A stretch of 64,000 nucleotides of DNA from Nymphaea colorata. Its lineage: Eukaryota > Streptophyta > Magnoliopsida > Nymphaeales > Nymphaeaceae. The notes below the pieces were generated by a model, which saw only the letters and a list, made by a program, of their open reading frames with translations, had not been told where the DNA came from and made no database searches. The DNA lies in NCBI RefSeq assembly GCF_008831285.2, contig NC_045149.1:8582417-8646416 (forward strand), given 5' to 3'. A program made the position numbers and the translations under genes. Shown piece after piece: positions 60,896 through 64,000 of the stretch. Numbering within the stretch: the first letter of the stretch is position 1; each line of letters begins with the position of its first letter.

Positions 60896-61142
60896 GCCAT
60901 TTGGTTGGTTTGGCTGGGCCAATGCCAAGAAGAACAATCTTTCACTGGGGCTATTTGGTATGTAACCCTAAATGGATGTGAATGAATGATACCACCAATC
61001 CTCAAGCAAGTTGGTGTAATGGCTGGCAGGCAGTCAGTCTCTATTTCGATTTTTGGTGGTGTCAACTTTTTGTGTTGCAAACGGGAAGACACCGATATAT
61101 AAATAGTGCACTCTTGGGGGGAGAGCGGTGCTTCGGCTTCAC

Positions 61143-61262
61143 TCGAGTGGTGGAATTAACCTCTTGCTCACCCAAAAAAAGATGATACAAACATGAAGTC
61201 ATTCGAGTGGTGGAATTAACCTCTTGCTCACCCAAAAAAAGATGATACAAACATGAAGTCAT
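61143..61262. repeat. Perfect 60-bp tandem duplication
   Basis: TCGAGTGGTGGAATTAACCT begins at 61143 and again at 61203; the two 60-base units are identical in this sequence. Confidence 0.97.
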
Positions 61263-61410
61263 TGATGTTTCAAGTGGGTCACCTACGATTAGATTGGGAC
61301 TGCAAGAGAGTTGGATATGTTATGAACTTATAGGATTAGACCGGACAAAAAGAAAAATTATACAAATATGTAAACCACGTGGTTCGTACGGGAAAATTTT
61401 TATTTATTAT

Positions 61411-61627
61411 TTATTTTGCTTTCTTGCTTTTAATTTTGTTTTATCCAACACGTACCACTCTTAAAAAGATAAGGAGGTGTTTGGATCATAGCCACAAATA
61501 TTGTGATAGGGTTTTTATTTTGCTTTCTTGCTTTTAATTTTGTTTTATCCACAACAGGACACGTGCCACTCTCAAAAAGATAAGGAGGTGTTTGGATCAT
61601 AGCCACAAATATTGTGATGGGTTTTTA
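61411..61627. repeat. About 105-bp tandem duplication with a small insertion
   Basis: TTATTTTGCTTTCTTGCTTT to CATAGCCACAAATATTGTGAT occurs at 61411-61507 and about 61515-61620. The second copy has about nine extra bases (CACAACAGGA region) and a few substitutions. Confidence 0.9.
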
Positions 61628-61744
61628 TCAGCAAGGTCAAAGTTGTTTATTTTTGAAAAAAAAATGTCAAGAAAATTTTGATTTTTTTTAAATAAAAAGT
61701 TAAAATATTAGGTAAAAAAACAAAAACTAAAAACTAAAAGTTAA

Positions 61745-61940
61745 AAAAAAAACCCATTTTGGTAAAACCTTCTTTTGTAAAAACGAAGTGAAAATCAGAC
61801 CCTCTCACGTTATTCATAAAAATTTAGGTTTTGGGTGTGTCACTCAACAAGCAAACCACAATTTGAAAACTTATTAAAAGATTTTATTTGCAAAAAACCA
61901 AATTTTTTGCAAAACTTGGTTAGAGATGGGTGCGTGCCAT
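61745..61940. repeat. Inverted second copy of the 20257 element
   Basis: In reverse complement, AACCAAGTTTTGCAAAAAAT and AATAAGTTTTCAAATTGTGG match the 20257-20520 block. The surrounding GGTGTTTGGATCAT phrases are also typical of short non-autonomous DNA elements. Confidence 0.5.
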
Positions 61941-62099
61941 CTGAATCTATAACCATGATAGCCTTTTTTTTCCTTTAATTTGGAAACTGATAAATTGTTT
62001 GGACACAGAGAAAGTAGTAATTAGTCATTTCAGTTGTCCTTCCAACATTCATAAGGCTCATACAACAATTATTGAATGTATTTGAGATGTTCAAGATAA

Positions 62100-62310
62100 G
62101 GTTGGGCAGGGCCGGACCGCCGTCGGGTACCCGACTAGGGCCTGGGCCTAGGCTTAAAAAAAAGGTACCGGGCAGGCTCGGGTGGGCCCGATAACCGTTT
62201 TTAATATATATTTTATTATTTTATATATAATTATAATATTTATTATGGGTCGGGCCGGCCCGATAAGAACCTGAGCTCGAGCCGGCCCGACACCTGATGC
62301 CCAGGCTTAG
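62100..62310. repeat. GGCCCG-rich short dispersed repeat with inverted ends
   Basis: GGGCCGGACCGCCGTCGGGT and GGGCCTGGGCCTAGGCTTAA on the left, AT-rich centre, then GGGTCGGGCCGGCCCGATAA and GCCCGACACCTGATGCCCAG on the right. The two GC-rich arms are roughly inverted. It looks like a known style of small plant element, non-coding. Confidence 0.6.
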
Positions 62311-62517
62311 TTCAAGATGCTTGCTTAACCATCTTGTCCACCCCTTCTTATTGGATGCAAGCAGCACTCCTGTTCATTTGGGAAATTTGCTTCAGCTGAC
62401 ATTAGTTGAACATAGGTATCTGCTTTGTGTAATGTTGGCCAAGTAATTAATGAGAGTCTATGGTAAGGTAGGCATGAAGCTTCTTTTTAAGTTCCTCATA
62501 ATACCAACCAAGCATTC

Positions 62518-62720
62518 AATTAGGGCTGCACAATGAGGCAAGCCAACTCAAGCTCAATTCCAACTCATTCTTAATGACTCAGACTCAAACTTCCTCGTGA
62601 AGACTCTACTCGAGCTCGAGTCATCTATAAACAAGTTGAACTTGAGGTTAAACTTATGCTTGAAATGTTAAACGAATCTAGTTCGAATTGTAAGAACTCA
62701 ATTAGTTTAATAAATTTTGT
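62518..62720. repeat. TCGAGCT/CTCGACT-rich family, copy 3
   Basis: CAACTCAAGCTCAATTCCAA, CTACTCGAGCTCGAGTCATC and CAAGTTGAACTTGAGG share the vocabulary of copies 1 and 2 but the copy is shorter. Confidence 0.5.
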
Positions 62721-63334
62721 AATCAATGAGAGATTTTCTGTTGTGACAAGAAAAAAATAGTCCATATGTATCTAATTGCCTATTACAGATGTAACAAGTT
62801 ACGTTTTTCTTAGGCATACCATCTTTTTTTTTGTTATTGAATTTGAGTTCGCTTGAGGGCATAGCATAAATGGTTGGGTAGGGACTTGTAGAAAGACATG
62901 TCTCTAATTCGATTCCCGTGAACTCTATGTCTTAAGGTGGGACCCTGGGTGGGCTGGATGGAACCAAATCAATTTCAACTTCGTTTTGTGGGGTGTTTCT
63001 CTCTATTAAATTATCGTATCTCATGGTTCAACGCGAGTTGAGTTGAAAGATTGTTTGAATCATAACTGATCCATGCAACCTTCAATGATAGACCATTTCA
63101 TATAGGGTGTGTTTAACATGTTAATTGAAAGAAGGAACAATAATGAGGTTTGAATCTAACATTTCCCTGGTAGAAGACTTGAACTTTGGTTCAAATTACA
63201 TGTATTATTCATAAGGTTTGGAACCAGAAATTTCAAGTTAAGAGACAATAGTAATAAATTTTAATTTTTTAAGGGGTGTGAACACGCAAATGAGAAAAAT
63301 TTCCCTAAGGTGTCAATATGAAAATGTGTAGTTC

Positions 63335-63700
63335 TTTTTTTTTTTTTTGGTACTGTATGGGCAACTGCCCGCATGTTACCCACACCTACTTTCGCCTTCT
63401 GATTCTTCAGCACTAATATGTTGGATGAAGCATGTATTAGACTATTTGTAATGCCAAAAGTGTATACTCTCAGCACCAGGTTTCTAATACATGTACAACT
63501 TAATCTCATTCCAGTTGCCATGGTAGTAGCGAAGCTATGTGTGGGCTATTGCCCACGCCAACCACACCAGTCTTTGAAAATTTTTTATTAGGAAGGGGTT
63601 GGATCTAGGTCTAGCCATATGTGGTGCCCACGGCAGCACCAAACCCATTAAGGTAAGTGCCCCTTTGATAAAATTTTCTGGCTCAGCCACTAAGCCATGG
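63335..63700. repeat. Two adjacent 'GGGCAACTGCCC' dispersed elements, copies 4 and 5
   Basis: TATGGGCAACTGCCCGCATG then TTACCCACACCTACTTTC at about 63354, and GTAGCGAAGCTATGTGTGGG then CTATTGCCCACGCC at about 63526, closing with TTTTCTGGCTCAGCCACTAA at about 63675. Related to the elements at 20020 and 60165. Nothing coding in the rest of the window to 64000. Confidence 0.55.
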
Positions 63701-64000
63701 AAAACCAAGAAAAGGTTTCCTTGGTTTAGCCACAAACTCTAAACTACTGGATATCTCTTGGCATTATTAAAACTGCTTCAAAAGAGGTTCTTAGAGCAAA
63801 CATTCAAGGCTAATATGGTCAACATGCCTTTGTTATACTTTAGAATATTTATGAGGCTGATGTTGCCTTCCATATGAGGATGACATATATAATTGCTTCC
63901 ATGATATGATGTGACCTATCTTAATGTTGTTTTGAGCCCCTCAAAGAAAACAAGTCATATGCTCTTCTTCTTGCAAACCGAGGTAAGCAACAGGAATACC

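Noticed and set aside
1-64000. CRISPR arrays, bacterial operons or an insertion sequence
   Set aside because: Tandem arrays have no spacer structure, genes have GT-AG introns, and all mobile elements are eukaryotic retroelements or short repeats.
1-64000. rRNA or snRNA genes, or a secondary-metabolite gene cluster
   Set aside because: No matching conserved sequence was seen, and the genes present are unrelated housekeeping or regulatory types apart from one CCD.

Overview
This is a nuclear window from a flowering plant. Four complete genes have GT-AG introns, the proteins belong to plant-specific or plant-type families (CCD4, RUS1, JMJ32-type JmjC, plastid SMUBP2-like helicase), and the spaces between them are AT-rich and full of Ty1/copia remnants, short dispersed repeats and microsatellites. 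I cannot fix the lineage. Coding exons were assembled by hand from splice signals, frame continuity and remembered family sequences; no search was run.

Layout. 1-770 (-): 5' part of a CCD4-type carotenoid cleavage dioxygenase with a frame break in the transit-peptide region. 0.8-20.8 kb: repeat-rich stretch with two decayed copia elements, a CCD fragment on the same strand as the first gene, a dispersed family of about 410 bp (four copies here, a fifth at 58 kb), tandem arrays of 75 bp and 83 bp, and several unassigned exon-like pieces on the minus strand (10.4-16.6 kb). 21.4-29.1 kb (+): seven-exon superfamily 1 helicase of the IGHMBP2/SMUBP2 type, 977 aa. 30.9-32.6 kb (+): four-exon JmjC hydroxylase of the JMJD7/JMJ32 type, 329 aa. 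33.7-43.6 kb (-): seven-exon RUS1 (DUF647), 649 aa, convergent with the JmjC gene and with a 5'-truncated copia element in intron 3. 47.0-55.6 kb (-): eight-exon SirB1-like protein (transglutaminase-core-2 fold plus TPR-like C terminus), 403 aa, with a 5.6 kb second intron. 55.9-64 kb: repeats only.

The genes are not an operon-like system. The notable arrangement is the convergent JMJ32/RUS1 pair, which, from memory of the Arabidopsis locus numbers (AT3G45880 and AT3G45890), is also adjacent there. I saw no new multi-gene system. The best leads are the broken CCD4 with its upstream relic, the conserved pair, the JmjC splice choice, the exon-like ORF inside the large SirB1-like intron, and the young tandem array at 19.1 kb.
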